Source of the DNA: JAGLON01 sp041394985
Lineage (GTDB): Bacteria; Zixibacteria; MSB-5A5; GN15; JAAZOE01
Length of the DNA stretch: 64,000 bases
Assembly (NCBI GenBank): GCA_041394985.1
Contig: JAWLBI010000001.1
Coordinates: forward strand, 3,782,001-3,846,000
Direction of reading: 5' to 3'
Within the stretch, counting starts at the first letter, position 1; every line of letters starts with the position of its first letter. The notes beneath the pieces were generated by a model. The model was not told where the DNA came from. It did no database searches and saw nothing but the letters and a program-made list of their open reading frames with translations. Positions 53,566-63,249 of this stretch are shown in pieces. The translations under genes were made by a program, and so were the position numbers.

Positions 53566-54666
53566 TTAGTTGGCAAGTTTTTCTCCTTTAGCCAGTGCCA
53601 GAATATCTCGCGCGATCAGTTCAGCCGCATCGGGGCGGCCGATATTGGCGGCGGCCTGTTTCATGGCAGATAGCTTATCCGATTTCAAAATCTCCATCGC
53701 ACGGGCGATGATGTCATGGTTTTCCAGTTCGTTGTCGGCAACCATTTCCGCGGCACCGGCATCGACGACCTCTTTGGCATTGTGCGTCTGGTGGTCCGCA
53801 GTCGCATGCGGATACGGCACAAGAATCGCGGGGATACCGCAGGCGGTCAGTTCGGCGATTGTCAAGGCGCCGGCGCGCGCCACGGCGAAATCCGCCGCAG
53901 CGTACACCGATGCCATATCATTTGAGAACGGGAAAAGGGATACCACAAAATCCTTTTTGTTGAGCCTTTCGGCCACTTCCGTGTAATCCCTTTTCCCGCA
54001 TTGCCAGAGAATCTGGACGGTCGCATCGAGTTTATCCATACTCCGCAGTACCGCCTCGTTGAGGCGATGCGCTCCCTGCGAACCGCCTAAGATCAAAATC
54101 GTTTTTCTGTCTTCGCGCAGACCGAATTTCCTGAGCGCGTCAGCTCGATTGCCGGTCGTAACCGATCGGCGAATAGGATTGCCGAGGCGTTTGTGCCGTA
54201 CTCCCTGCGGGAGGTATTGTTCGGCCCGTTTGTAGGCCAAAAACAGCATCGTCGTTTTGGCGGCCAGTTTGCGCGTGACGAGTCCGGGATAGCTGTTCTG
54301 CTCCTGTAGGACACTCGGAATGCCGAGTTTCGCAGCGGCCATAATCGGCGGCCCGGCGACATATCCTCCGGTGCCGACGACGATATCCGGCTTAAACGCC
54401 TGTATGAGTACCTTACACTGCCGCACCGCTTTCATGAGGCGGAAGGGGAATAGTAATAATCCCAGCGACAGTTTGCGCGGCATGCCTCGCATGGCGATTA
54501 CATGCAGTTTGTATTCCAGTGTATCTTTCATTCTATATTCAATGCCGTATTCAGTACCGATGAATTCTATTTCGCTTGCGCCGTCCAATCGTTTGATCTC
54601 TTCGGCGATGGCGATGGCCGGGAACAGATGCCCGCCGGTTCCTCCTCCCGCAAACAACACGCGCAT
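53566..54666 (-). CDS. murG: UDP-GlcNAc transferase MurG
   Basis: The 366-residue GT28 glycosyltransferase starts MRVLFAGGGTGGHLFPAIAI (first glycine loop). It carries VVGTGGYVAGPPIMAAAKLG, LVLQEQNSYPG-like VLQEQNSYPGLVTR, the second glycine loop LILGGSQGAHRLNEAV and ILVPYPHATADHQTHNA. It makes lipid II on the cytoplasmic face. The real start at 54666 overlaps the ftsW stop by one base (TGATG); an apparent N-terminal extension to 54948 is antisense-like sequence within ftsW. Confidence 0.97.
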   Translation of the reverse strand: MRVLFAGGGTGGHLFPAIAIAEEIKRLDGASEIEFIGTEYGIEYRMKDTLEYKLHVIAMRGMPRKLSLGLLLFPFRLMKAVRQCKVLIQAFKPDIVVGTGGYVAGPPIMAAAKLGIPSVLQEQNSYPGLVTRKLAAKTTMLFLAYKRAEQYLPQGVRHKRLGNPIRRSVTTGNRADALRKFGLREDRKTILILGGSQGAHRLNEAVLRSMDKLDATVQILWQCGKRDYTEVAERLNKKDFVVSLFPFSNDMASVYAAADFAVARAGALTIAELTACGIPAILVPYPHATADHQTHNAKEVVDAGAAEMVADNELENHDIIARAMEILKSDKLSAMKQAAANIGRPDAAELIARDILALAKGEKLAN

Positions 54667-55784
54667 CAGACTTCCCTCACTCTCTGCTTTGACAAATTGA
54701 GGAGTAGTCCGACGGATGCCGCCGATACGACGAGTGATGAGCCGCCGTAGCTGAGGAACGGCAGTGTCAGGCCGGTGGTCGGAATCAATCCGAGAACAAC
54801 CGCGATGTTGATGCAGATATTGACGGCCAGGCAAAGAATCAATCCGGATGCCAACAGGAAGCGGAAGCGATCCTTTTGCCTGATAGCGATGCGTATACCT
54901 CGCCAGATGATAGCGAAGAACAGTGTCAGCGTCACAAGCAATCCCCACATGCCGAGTTCTTCGCCGATTGATGCGAAGATGAAATCGGTGTGCGGTTCGG
55001 GCAGGAAAAACTGTTTAAATACTCCGTCGCCCAGGCCGGTTCCGAAAAATCCACCATTAGCCATGGCCAGGACGGCCTGTTTCACCTGATGCGGCGCCTG
55101 CATGGGATCGGTCAGCCAGGTGAAGAAATCGAGCACGCGAGTTTTTTTGTAGCCGGCGATGAACACAAGTAAGTAAACCGATATCGCTGAACCGCCGATT
55201 GCATATCCGATGTGATCCAGTCTCGCTCCGGCCAGATAGAGCAGGATAATAACCGTCGTGATCAGAACGAGGACAGATCCGAGATCGGGCTCGGCCACGA
55301 TAAGGAGTGCACCGCCAAAGATAATTGGGCCATAGGGCCAGACGTATGGTTTGATTGAATCGAGCGAGCGGCCTTTTTGTGACAGCGAGTGTGCCAGATA
55401 AAAGATTAGCATATATTTAAACAGCTCCGAGGGCTGGAGGGTCATGAAGCCCAGACTCAACCAGCGGTGCGTGTCACGAATTTCCGGCGTGAAGAAGACG
55501 ACGAGGAGTAAAAACAGGCTGCCAATGAGACCAATCGGGATGAACTTGCGCGCCTTGTCGACATTTATCTGCATGGCGACAAACATGCCGATATAGGCAA
55601 GCACGAGCCAGAGCACCTGCCGCTTCAAAAAGAAGGCATGGCTGGAGAACTTCCTGCCCGTTTCCGTCATGGCTCCCTGGGCAATGGCGCTCGAAGACGA
55701 GTATACCATGATGCTGCCCAGCAGGATCAGCGCCGAGACAATCAGGAACAGCGTGTAGTCTATTTTCTGGTCTTTAGACTTCAA
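54666..55784 (-). CDS. ftsW: Peptidoglycan polymerase FtsW
   Basis: The 372-residue SEDS protein has about ten helices. It contains the family signatures RDTHRWLSLGFMTLQPSELFK, VAEPDLGS and PTTGLTLPFLSYGGSSLVV. It polymerises lipid II at the septum with the cognate class B PBP encoded upstream in the same cluster. It overlaps the murD end by 11 bases. Confidence 0.95.
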   Translation of the reverse strand: MKSKDQKIDYTLFLIVSALILLGSIMVYSSSSAIAQGAMTETGRKFSSHAFFLKRQVLWLVLAYIGMFVAMQINVDKARKFIPIGLIGSLFLLLVVFFTPEIRDTHRWLSLGFMTLQPSELFKYMLIFYLAHSLSQKGRSLDSIKPYVWPYGPIIFGGALLIVAEPDLGSVLVLITTVIILLYLAGARLDHIGYAIGGSAISVYLLVFIAGYKKTRVLDFFTWLTDPMQAPHQVKQAVLAMANGGFFGTGLGDGVFKQFFLPEPHTDFIFASIGEELGMWGLLVTLTLFFAIIWRGIRIAIRQKDRFRFLLASGLILCLAVNICINIAVVLGLIPTTGLTLPFLSYGGSSLVVSAASVGLLLNLSKQRVREV

Positions 55785-57180
55785 CCGTCGCCCCGTTACC
55801 CTTTCCGTTCTTCATCTTGCGGACGATTTGCTTGAAATCCTGTCCGCGCTCCTCGTAGTTGCGGTACATGTCGAAACTTGCGCAGCCGGGCGATAACAAA
55901 ACCGTATCGCCGGGATGTGAGAGATCGAATGCCTTCTTGACCGCATCTTCCATAGTACTGGCCATGACGACAGGAATGTGTCGTCCGACCTGTTCAAAAA
56001 TTTTGTTCTTCGCTTCGCCGATGAGTATGACATGTTCGACCTTGTTCATCGCCTCGGGCAATAGGCGAGTGAAGTCGCCTTCCTTGTCGCGGCCGCCCGC
56101 GATGAGGTGAATCTTTTTCGGGATGGATTTGAGCGCCACAACTACGGCATCGACATTGGTGCCTTTGGAATCGTTGACGAAGTGCACGCCGCCGATATCG
56201 GCGACGAATTCGAGGCGGTGTTCGACGCCGCCGAATTCGCGCAATACTTTGGCGATGACTTCCGGCTTGATGCCTGCCAACAGCGCCGCAGCCGAGGCGG
56301 CTGCCGCATTCGACAAATTGTGCGGACCGGGGATGCGAATCTCATCGACGCCGATGATATCGATTTCAGCCCCGGCCATCCGCCCAACAAGCCTCTGTCC
56401 CCTCTTGAAGACACCGTCGGGCGGATGGCCTCCATCCGTCAGGTCAGAGATAGTGAAACTCATGAGTTGGCTGCGATACGAGAATCCGCGCTGGCCCGTC
56501 ACCGGGTCATCGGCATTGAGGACGGCATAGTGTTCGGCCGTCTGATTCTCAAACATTTTATATTTGGCATCGCAATAGCTTTCAAACGTGGGATACCTGT
56601 CCAGATGATCCGGCGTCAGATTCAGCAAAATACCGACATACGGCGCGAACTGTTCAATGCGCTCGAGCTGGAAGGACGAGACCTCGATGACCGCCAGGCC
56701 GTCTTCCGGGACATCGCGCGCAACGGACGAGAACGGCGTACCGATGTTGCCGCCCACGACAGTCGGGATACCGGAGGCTTTACAAATTTCACCCAGGAGC
56801 GTTGTCGTTGTCGTCTTGCCGTTCGAACCGGTGATGGCGAGAATTCTGCCGCGGCACACCCAGTAGGCCAGTTCAATTTCCGAGAAGATGGGAATGCCTG
56901 CCTGCGTCGCCTGCTGGAGGATGTCTAAGGAAGACGGGACGCCGGGTGAGCAGATCAGATAATCCGATTCCAGCAGTTTATCCGAATGACCGCCGCATTC
57001 GAACGGGATGTTATCGCGTTCAAGTTCGTCAATGATGTCTTTCAGTCGTTCGGCTGAGAGGATATCCGAGATGTACGGTTTTCCGCCGAGCTGTTTGACC
57101 AATCGGGCGGCCGCGACTCCCGAGCGGGCCATGCCGATTATACCGACTTTTCTTTCCTGTAATCTGTCAATTCTGTTCAT
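55774..57180 (-). CDS. murD: UDP-N-acetylmuramoyl-L-alanine--D-glutamate ligase
   Basis: The 468-residue Mur ligase has N-terminal VGIIGMARSGVAAARLVKQL, the P-loop AITGSNGKTTTTTLLG, central HLDRYPTFESYCDAKYKMF and C-terminal DSKGTNVDAVVVALKS, IAGGRDKEGDF and LLSPGCASFDMY. It adds D-Glu to UDP-MurNAc-L-Ala. Its ATG overlaps the mraY stop by 4 bases. Confidence 0.97.
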   Translation of the reverse strand: MNRIDRLQERKVGIIGMARSGVAAARLVKQLGGKPYISDILSAERLKDIIDELERDNIPFECGGHSDKLLESDYLICSPGVPSSLDILQQATQAGIPIFSEIELAYWVCRGRILAITGSNGKTTTTTLLGEICKASGIPTVVGGNIGTPFSSVARDVPEDGLAVIEVSSFQLERIEQFAPYVGILLNLTPDHLDRYPTFESYCDAKYKMFENQTAEHYAVLNADDPVTGQRGFSYRSQLMSFTISDLTDGGHPPDGVFKRGQRLVGRMAGAEIDIIGVDEIRIPGPHNLSNAAAASAAALLAGIKPEVIAKVLREFGGVEHRLEFVADIGGVHFVNDSKGTNVDAVVVALKSIPKKIHLIAGGRDKEGDFTRLLPEAMNKVEHVILIGEAKNKIFEQVGRHIPVVMASTMEDAVKKAFDLSHPGDTVLLSPGCASFDMYRNYEERGQDFKQIVRKMKNGKGNGATVEV

Positions 57181-58262
57181 CGTATCTTCAATGTGCTAAG
57201 GGTTAACAGAGCGCAAATTGCGCCGATTATCCAGAACCGAACGACAATCTTCGATTCGGCCCAGCCGAGCAGTTCGAAATGATGATGCAGCGGCGCCATT
57301 TTGAATATTCGTTTGCCTTTGAGGCGAAACGACGCCACTTGTAAAATCACCGATAGTGCTTCGGCCACGAAAACGCCGCCGACGATTGCCAGCAGAAGTT
57401 CCTGCTTGATGAGAATCGCAATAGCCCCCAGCACGCCTCCCAATGCCAGCGCACCGGTATCCCCCATGAATACCTGCGCCGGAGGCGCGTTAAACCACAA
57501 AAAGCCCATCGACGCCCCGATGACCGAGGCGCAATAGATTGCCAGTTCTCCCGAACCGGGCATATATTCAATTGCCAGATAATTCGAATAGTCCACACGC
57601 CCCGCGATATAGGTCAGGCCTGCGAAGGCGATAAAACAAAAGGCCGACAAGCCGATGGCCAGGCCGTCGAGGCCGTCGGTCAGGTTGACGGCATTCGATG
57701 TTCCCGTTATGATAAAAATGATAAACGGGATATAGAGCAGTCCCAGTCGCAGGATGTAATTTTTGAAAAACGGAATGTTCGTATGCGATGAAAACTCGCC
57801 GCTCGGCGGATAAAAATATAGCAGCACGCCGAACAGGAGTCCGCATAGTATCTGCCCGAACATTTTCTTGCGGCCGACTAGGCCGCGCGCCTGATGCTTC
57901 TTAGCCTTGAGATAGTCGTCCATGAATCCGATGGAACCCATCCAGACCGTCACCATGAGAATCAGGAGGATGAAGCGGTTGCTCAAGTCCGCCCACAGCA
58001 GGGTCGGAACGAGAACCGCAACCAGAATCAGGATACCACCCATGGTGGGCGTTCCGGCCTTAACTTTATGCGTGCTCGGTCCTTCTTCGCGAATTTTCTC
58101 TTTGACCTGGAAGCGATGCAGCATGCGCAGGAACATCGGGCCGAGAAAGACGGATATCAGCAGCGCTGTGACCGCTGCCGCTACCGCACGGGTCGTGATA
58201 TACCGGAACAGGTTGAGTCCCGAGATATAATTGGTCAATTCCAAAAACAGATAATACAGCAT
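57177..58262 (-). CDS. mraY: Phospho-N-acetylmuramoyl-pentapeptide transferase
   Basis: The 361-residue membrane enzyme has ten helices. Signatures are KAGTPTMGGILIL, FMDDYLKAKKHQARGL, NAVNLTDGLDGLAIG (with catalytic Asp), VFMGDTGALALGG and the HHHFELLGWAESKIVVRFW end. It makes lipid I. It starts 1 base after the murF stop. Confidence 0.97.
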   Translation of the reverse strand: MLYYLFLELTNYISGLNLFRYITTRAVAAAVTALLISVFLGPMFLRMLHRFQVKEKIREEGPSTHKVKAGTPTMGGILILVAVLVPTLLWADLSNRFILLILMVTVWMGSIGFMDDYLKAKKHQARGLVGRKKMFGQILCGLLFGVLLYFYPPSGEFSSHTNIPFFKNYILRLGLLYIPFIIFIITGTSNAVNLTDGLDGLAIGLSAFCFIAFAGLTYIAGRVDYSNYLAIEYMPGSGELAIYCASVIGASMGFLWFNAPPAQVFMGDTGALALGGVLGAIAILIKQELLLAIVGGVFVAEALSVILQVASFRLKGKRIFKMAPLHHHFELLGWAESKIVVRFWIIGAICALLTLSTLKIR

Positions 58263-58263
58263 A

Positions 58264-59661
58264 TCAATTGTTCGTGAAGGCTGCGGCCTTCAGTCCGGTA
58301 ACGATTGTTTCCAGTTTCATCCCTCGGGAGGCTTTGAATAACAGCAGGTCTCCCCGGGCGACGGTTTGTACGAGTTCGTGTAACAATTCCTGCGGATCCT
58401 CGAAATGCCGGACCGCCTTCGTGTCCATACCTTTGTCGATTGCGCCGACGGCAATACTCCGCGAGCGTGGCCCGAAACAAAACAGCGTATGCAATCCCGC
58501 TGATGCGGCGCGCTGCCCGATTTCGCGGTGTAAGGCATCGGATTGCGGACCGAGTTCAAGCATATCGCCGAGTATGGCGATTTTCCGGCCTTCGGTTTTC
58601 ATCGTTTCGAGCGTTTCAAGCGCTGCCTTGACTGAGCCGGGATTGGCATTGTAGCAATCGAGGAGTAGCTGCAACCCATTGTGCGATTCCAGCGCCATAC
58701 GAAGGTCGACCGGTTTGAATGCGCTCAGGCCTTTTTGCCAGTCTTCCGGTGTGCATCCCCATACCGATGATGCAGCGATAGCGGCAAGGGCGTTGTAGAC
58801 ATTGATGCGACCTAAGGCATTGAGCATTATCGTGTGGCCGTTGACGGTAAATTGCTGTTTGCCATCCGGAGTAATGTGTAAATCTTTCCCGGTGAAGTTC
58901 GTTGTAGTGTCGATACCGAAGCCGATGAATTCCAGATTGCGGTGCTTGGCCTCGGCCATGATATTTGCATCATCGGCATTGAGGACGATGACCGCGCCGA
59001 CCGGGAGATTGTCTATCAGTTCGAATTTTGCCTTGACGACATTTTCAATCGATCCGAGTGTCTCAAGGTGTGCCGGACCGACGTTCAGGATGACGGCCAG
59101 TTCCGGTTTGATAACCGATGCGAGGCGAGACATTTCGCCGGGAACGGAGATGCCGAGTTCGAAGACGGCGAATTCGGTTTCGAGCGGCATCATGCCGAGC
59201 GAAATCGGGAGACCGTACAGGTTATTCAGGTTACCCGGCGAGCGGAACGATTTGTGCGATACGCCCGCTATAGAATGGAGCATTTCCTTAGTTGTCGTTT
59301 TACCATTCGACCCGGTAATGCCTGCGAAGGCGGCATCGATGTGGCGGCGAATATAGGCCGCGATTTCCAATAGTGCCTCGTGCGTATCCTCGACGATGAA
59401 CAGCGGCCCGCAGGATGCCTTGTCGATTTTATCCAGGCCTGATTTATTGACGACGGCAATCGAGGCGCCCTTTTTGAAGGCATCGGCAACGTATTCGTGA
59501 CCATCGTTGTTATCACCGACGATGGCGAAGAACACCTCGCCCGGCTTCACCGTACGGCTGTCTATTGACAGGCCGTCGAAGCGGGTCAATTCACGATTGC
59601 CGGGATTGAGGACATCCGATCCCAGAACACTCGTCAATATGTTGACATCCCATGCCGTCAT
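58264..59661 (-). CDS. murF: UDP-MurNAc-tripeptide--D-alanyl-D-alanine ligase
   Basis: The 465-residue Mur ligase has the N-terminal domain FDGLSIDSRTVKPGEVFFAI, the P-loop AGITGSNGKTTTKEML, SPGNLNNLYGLPISL, LNVGPAHLETLGS and the C-terminal YNANPGSVKAALETL. It adds D-Ala-D-Ala. It directly abuts murE (no intergenic base). ddl, the usual source of its dipeptide, is not in this cluster. Confidence 0.97.
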   Translation of the reverse strand: MTAWDVNILTSVLGSDVLNPGNRELTRFDGLSIDSRTVKPGEVFFAIVGDNNDGHEYVADAFKKGASIAVVNKSGLDKIDKASCGPLFIVEDTHEALLEIAAYIRRHIDAAFAGITGSNGKTTTKEMLHSIAGVSHKSFRSPGNLNNLYGLPISLGMMPLETEFAVFELGISVPGEMSRLASVIKPELAVILNVGPAHLETLGSIENVVKAKFELIDNLPVGAVIVLNADDANIMAEAKHRNLEFIGFGIDTTTNFTGKDLHITPDGKQQFTVNGHTIMLNALGRINVYNALAAIAASSVWGCTPEDWQKGLSAFKPVDLRMALESHNGLQLLLDCYNANPGSVKAALETLETMKTEGRKIAILGDMLELGPQSDALHREIGQRAASAGLHTLFCFGPRSRSIAVGAIDKGMDTKAVRHFEDPQELLHELVQTVARGDLLLFKASRGMKLETIVTGLKAAAFTNN

Positions 59662-61125
59662 TTACTTGTCGTATCCTAACGCCTTTATTTTTTCCAGGGC
59701 GATGGCCTTGTCCAGAAACTCATAGCGCACGCCTTTAATCTCCTGATAACTTTCCGCGCCTTTACCGGCCAGTAACACGATATCGCCTTCTTTTGCCTGC
59801 GCGATGATATGTTCAATCGCTTCCTTACGGTCGATGATGGTTACCATCTTGGCGCTCTTCACGCATCCGGGCAGGACATCATCGATGATTGTCTGCGGAT
59901 CCTCCGAGCGAGGATTGTCCGAGGTTAAAACGCTGTAGTCGGAGGCCTCGGTGACGGCTTTGCCCATCAGTGGTCGTTTGCCGCTGTCGCGGTCGCCGCC
60001 GCATCCGAAGAGAGTCAGTATTCTGCCTTTACTCAGATCGCGGAGGGCCTCGATCGTACGGGTGAGCGCATCCGGTGTGTGGGCATAATCGACGAACACC
60101 GAAAACGGGGCATTGCTGGGGACGCGCTCGAGGCGCCCGGGGATAACCTGTGAGCTTTCCAGGCCAATCTTGACGGAATCGATATCGATTCCGGATGCCA
60201 TAGCGCCGGTGGCGGCGGCCAGAGCATTGTAAAGGTTGAAGCGGCCCGGGAGTTTGTATTGAATGCTGCGGTTGCCCATCGGGGTGTGCAGTTCAAATGT
60301 CGAACCATCCGGGCGAAGGTCGAAGTGTTCGAGATAAACATCCGCGCCGGGATCCTTCAGCGAATAGGTCATGTGCGAGCCGGCAATGCGGTCTTTCAGT
60401 GACATAAATTCGGGACAATCGTAATTGATGATGGCCCATTTATTTTCAGCGGCAACGAAAGTGAGCAATTTTGCCTTGGCTTCGAGGTATTCTTCCATCG
60501 TCTGGTGGAAGTCGAGATGATCACGCGTGAAGTTCGTATAGACGGCCACCTGGATATCGAGATTTTTTACCCGGTCGAGCATCAGCGCATGCGATGAGAT
60601 TTCGACGACGGCATTAGTACAGAAATTATTCTTCATGATATACAGAAGGCGGTGGATATCGAGCGATTCCGGTGTCGTTCGGGCGGCAGCGATCTGCTCT
60701 TTCGTCGTATCGTACACGAGTGAACAAATTAGTCCGGTTCGCTTGCTGCGAGCGAGCATCAGGTTGCGCAGGAGGAAGCATGTGGTTGTCTTGCCGTTCG
60801 TGCCGGTGACACCACAGATTTTGATGTTATTCTTCTCATAGGAATAGAAGCGGGCCGCGACATCGGCCAACGCCGAACGGGCATCCGGCACAACCACCAT
60901 CGGAACGGTACATTCCTGTTCGCGATCGGTGATGATGGCTCGGGCGCCGCGCTCGATGGCATCACCGATATAGTCGTTGCCGTCGATTTTGAAGCCGCGA
61001 ATGGCGACAAAAGCATAATCCGGCTTTATCATCCGCGAGTTGTATTCTATTCCTTTAATGTCGACGTCTTCGGTTCCGATGACGTATGCACCGTCTAGTC
61101 CCTGTGCGATCTCCTTGAGAAGAAT
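59662..61125 (-). CDS. murE: UDP-MurNAc-dipeptide ligase MurE, probable ATT start
   Basis: MurE shows the P-loop GVTGTNGKTTTCFLLRN, HLDFHQTMEEYLEAKA, and the DNPRSEDP motif, in which the Asn/Arg pattern is that of meso-diaminopimelate-adding enzymes. The first ATG in frame is at 61032, but the frame upstream reads LKEIAQGLDGAYVIGTEDVD and then IKGIEYNSR, clearly the conserved MurE N-terminus. That stretch runs back to the stop of the PBP gene without ATG, GTG or TTG. An ATT at 61125 lies 8 bases after AAAGGAG and gives 488 residues, the usual length. So I annotate an ATT start; an indel near 61115-61130 or a shortened protein from 61032 are the alternatives. Confidence 0.9.
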   Translation of the reverse strand: MLLKEIAQGLDGAYVIGTEDVDIKGIEYNSRMIKPDYAFVAIRGFKIDGNDYIGDAIERGARAIITDREQECTVPMVVVPDARSALADVAARFYSYEKNNIKICGVTGTNGKTTTCFLLRNLMLARSKRTGLICSLVYDTTKEQIAAARTTPESLDIHRLLYIMKNNFCTNAVVEISSHALMLDRVKNLDIQVAVYTNFTRDHLDFHQTMEEYLEAKAKLLTFVAAENKWAIINYDCPEFMSLKDRIAGSHMTYSLKDPGADVYLEHFDLRPDGSTFELHTPMGNRSIQYKLPGRFNLYNALAAATGAMASGIDIDSVKIGLESSQVIPGRLERVPSNAPFSVFVDYAHTPDALTRTIEALRDLSKGRILTLFGCGGDRDSGKRPLMGKAVTEASDYSVLTSDNPRSEDPQTIIDDVLPGCVKSAKMVTIIDRKEAIEHIIAQAKEGDIVLLAGKGAESYQEIKGVRYEFLDKAIALEKIKALGYDK

Positions 61126-61128
61126 AAG

Positions 61129-63249
61129 TCACGCTCCTTTACTGCGCTTGAATGTAATTTTGACCTCGTCTTTTTCGGTCAGTGTGCTTCCTGCATCGGG
61201 CGACTGCTTAATGGCACGCCCGGTGCCGCTATATGATGCCTCGATGCCGTAGGCATCGAGCAAAGCTATCGTCTCACGAATTGTCAGTCCTGTGACATCC
61301 GGCATGATGCGCTTTTCATCCGTTAAAGGAGTGAGAAAACAGCAGACTGTCGCGCCTGATTCGACCGCAGTCTCCGGACACGGATTGGTCGATACGACCT
61401 TGCGGCCGGTGCCGGAGAACCGGACATCAAGTCCGAGTTTTTCCAGTTTCTCTTTTGCGTCATCCTTGCTATCGCCGATCACATCCGGGATGCGGACAGA
61501 AATCGTGTCGAGTGTGGCATCCACGAGCGGTTCTTTTGCTTCCGCGGATGCAGGTTTTTGATTCGGTTGCGGCTGCGCGGTCGCGGTATTGTATTTGTCC
61601 AGCGCCGCAAACTTGATGGCGATGTTCTTGAATGCCGGGCCGGACGTATATCCACCGTAGTGAATCGGTTCCGGTTCATCGAGGACGACGATTCCGGCAA
61701 CCAGCGGCGAGTCGGCCGGGAAATACCCTGCAAACGAGGCCATGAATTTGTTTTTGATGTACCCGCCCGTTTCCAGGTTCGGCTTCTCCGCCGTGCCGGT
61801 CTTGCCGGCGATGGCGAATGGGGCATCGGCTAACGGTTCGCCGGTTCCGCGGGAAACGACGCCGCGCATAAAGGAATCGAGCTCTTTGACGATTTTCTCA
61901 TCGAGGATTTCGATGGGGTGGCATTCGTGCTCGTTGACGATCTGTCCGTCATCGTTTATACACCCCTTGACGATAAACGGCTGATATAATTTTCCGCCGG
62001 AGGCGATAGTCGCGAAGGCCTGGGCCATCTGCAGCGTCGTCACTGATACCCCGTGACCGATAGCAAAAGTTGAAGTGACGAATTGCGACCACCGCGGCGG
62101 GCGTTCCAGAATGCCGTTGCTTTCACCGTTGAGACCGCAGCGAGTCTTACGGCCGAAGCCCATCTTTCGGGCCATGGCCAAAACATCATCGCCGCCGACA
62201 TCGTTGGCAATTTTCCCCATAACGATGTTCGAGGAGAGTTCGAAGGCGCTGCGGAATGACAGCGTATCGTGCTTGTGGTCATCGCGGAGAGTATGCCGCC
62301 CGAGACGCCAGCGTCCTTGCTCGGCGTCATAACTGTCGCTCGGTAGTACCTTTCCTGATTCGAGCGCAGCAGCGGCAGTGATAAGTTTGAAAATGGAACC
62401 CGGCTCGAAAGCCGAGGCGACGGCATTAAGCTTGACCGGCTTGTCATTGTCGACCTGATCCGGGAAATAATCGGCCGCCGCCAGAATGGCCCCGCTGTGG
62501 GGGTCCAGAAAGATCGCCATCCCACTTTTGGCATGATATTTTTTAACCGCCTTAGCCAGTTCTTCTTCGACGATCTGCTGCTTGTCCCAATCAATGGTCA
62601 ACACAACCGCCTGGCCGGCCTCGGCTTCTTTTATCGGAATCTCCTGAATGTGATATTCGCGTCCTAATCCATCGCGCTGGATTACCGACCGGCCATTGTT
62701 ACCGGTGAGGTACTCGTTCATGACAAGTTCGATACCGGATTTGCCGGTGTTGTCGAGATCGACAAAACCCAGAACCGCTCGGCCGATATCACCATAAGGA
62801 TAATTCCTCGTCGGCTCTTCCTGAATAAACAGGCCAATACCGGAGGGACCGGCGTCGAAGCGGAGCGCTTCCTCAATAGTCAATCCGCGCTTGATCCAGC
62901 GGAATTTCTTCGGGCTGAGTTTGTATTCGCGACGCATGGCGCGCTCGCTGACGCGGAATATACGCGCCAGTTCGACATATGCCTTATTGACATCCTCGTC
63001 GGTCAGCGGATAGGCGAACATCGATTTGAAACTATCATTGAGGACGACTTTGCGGCCGCGAGTATCGAAGATTTCACCGCGCGCGGCGGGAACTTCGATC
63101 ATCTGCAAATACTGGCGCTCGGCTTTCTCCCGGTATTGCGCGCCGTGGACGACCTGCACGAAGAACAGCCGTGTCACGAACAACACGAACAGCACAGCAA
63201 ACGTGATGACTACGAGTCCGACTCGAACTTTGGAGTAGTGTGCTTTCAT
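61129..63249 (-). CDS. ftsI: Class B penicillin-binding protein FtsI/PBP3 with two PASTA domains
   Basis: The 706-residue protein has one N-terminal membrane helix (VGLVVITFAVLFVLFVTRLF) and a PBP dimerisation domain (ARGEIFDTRG). The transpeptidase domain has S285xxK (EPGSIFK), SSN at 339-341 and KTGT at 483-486. The last ~140 residues are two PASTA domains (IPDVIGDSKDDAKEKLEKLG and MPDVTGLTIRETIALLDAYG). It crosslinks septal peptidoglycan together with FtsW. PASTA tails are common on Gram-positive PBPs and rarer in LPS-bearing bacteria. Its start overlaps the ftsL stop by one base. Confidence 0.95.
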   Translation of the reverse strand: MKAHYSKVRVGLVVITFAVLFVLFVTRLFFVQVVHGAQYREKAERQYLQMIEVPAARGEIFDTRGRKVVLNDSFKSMFAYPLTDEDVNKAYVELARIFRVSERAMRREYKLSPKKFRWIKRGLTIEEALRFDAGPSGIGLFIQEEPTRNYPYGDIGRAVLGFVDLDNTGKSGIELVMNEYLTGNNGRSVIQRDGLGREYHIQEIPIKEAEAGQAVVLTIDWDKQQIVEEELAKAVKKYHAKSGMAIFLDPHSGAILAAADYFPDQVDNDKPVKLNAVASAFEPGSIFKLITAAAALESGKVLPSDSYDAEQGRWRLGRHTLRDDHKHDTLSFRSAFELSSNIVMGKIANDVGGDDVLAMARKMGFGRKTRCGLNGESNGILERPPRWSQFVTSTFAIGHGVSVTTLQMAQAFATIASGGKLYQPFIVKGCINDDGQIVNEHECHPIEILDEKIVKELDSFMRGVVSRGTGEPLADAPFAIAGKTGTAEKPNLETGGYIKNKFMASFAGYFPADSPLVAGIVVLDEPEPIHYGGYTSGPAFKNIAIKFAALDKYNTATAQPQPNQKPASAEAKEPLVDATLDTISVRIPDVIGDSKDDAKEKLEKLGLDVRFSGTGRKVVSTNPCPETAVESGATVCCFLTPLTDEKRIMPDVTGLTIRETIALLDAYGIEASYSGTGRAIKQSPDAGSTLTEKDEVKITFKRSKGA

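Noticed and set aside
54667..54948. N-terminal extension of MurG by 94 residues
   Set aside because: The extension lies within ftsW in another frame and is unlike MurG; MRVLFAGG at 54666 is the family start.
56107..56928. Plus-strand frame of 273 codons
   Set aside because: Antisense to murD, whose catalytic motifs are intact; the frame is a codon-bias shadow.
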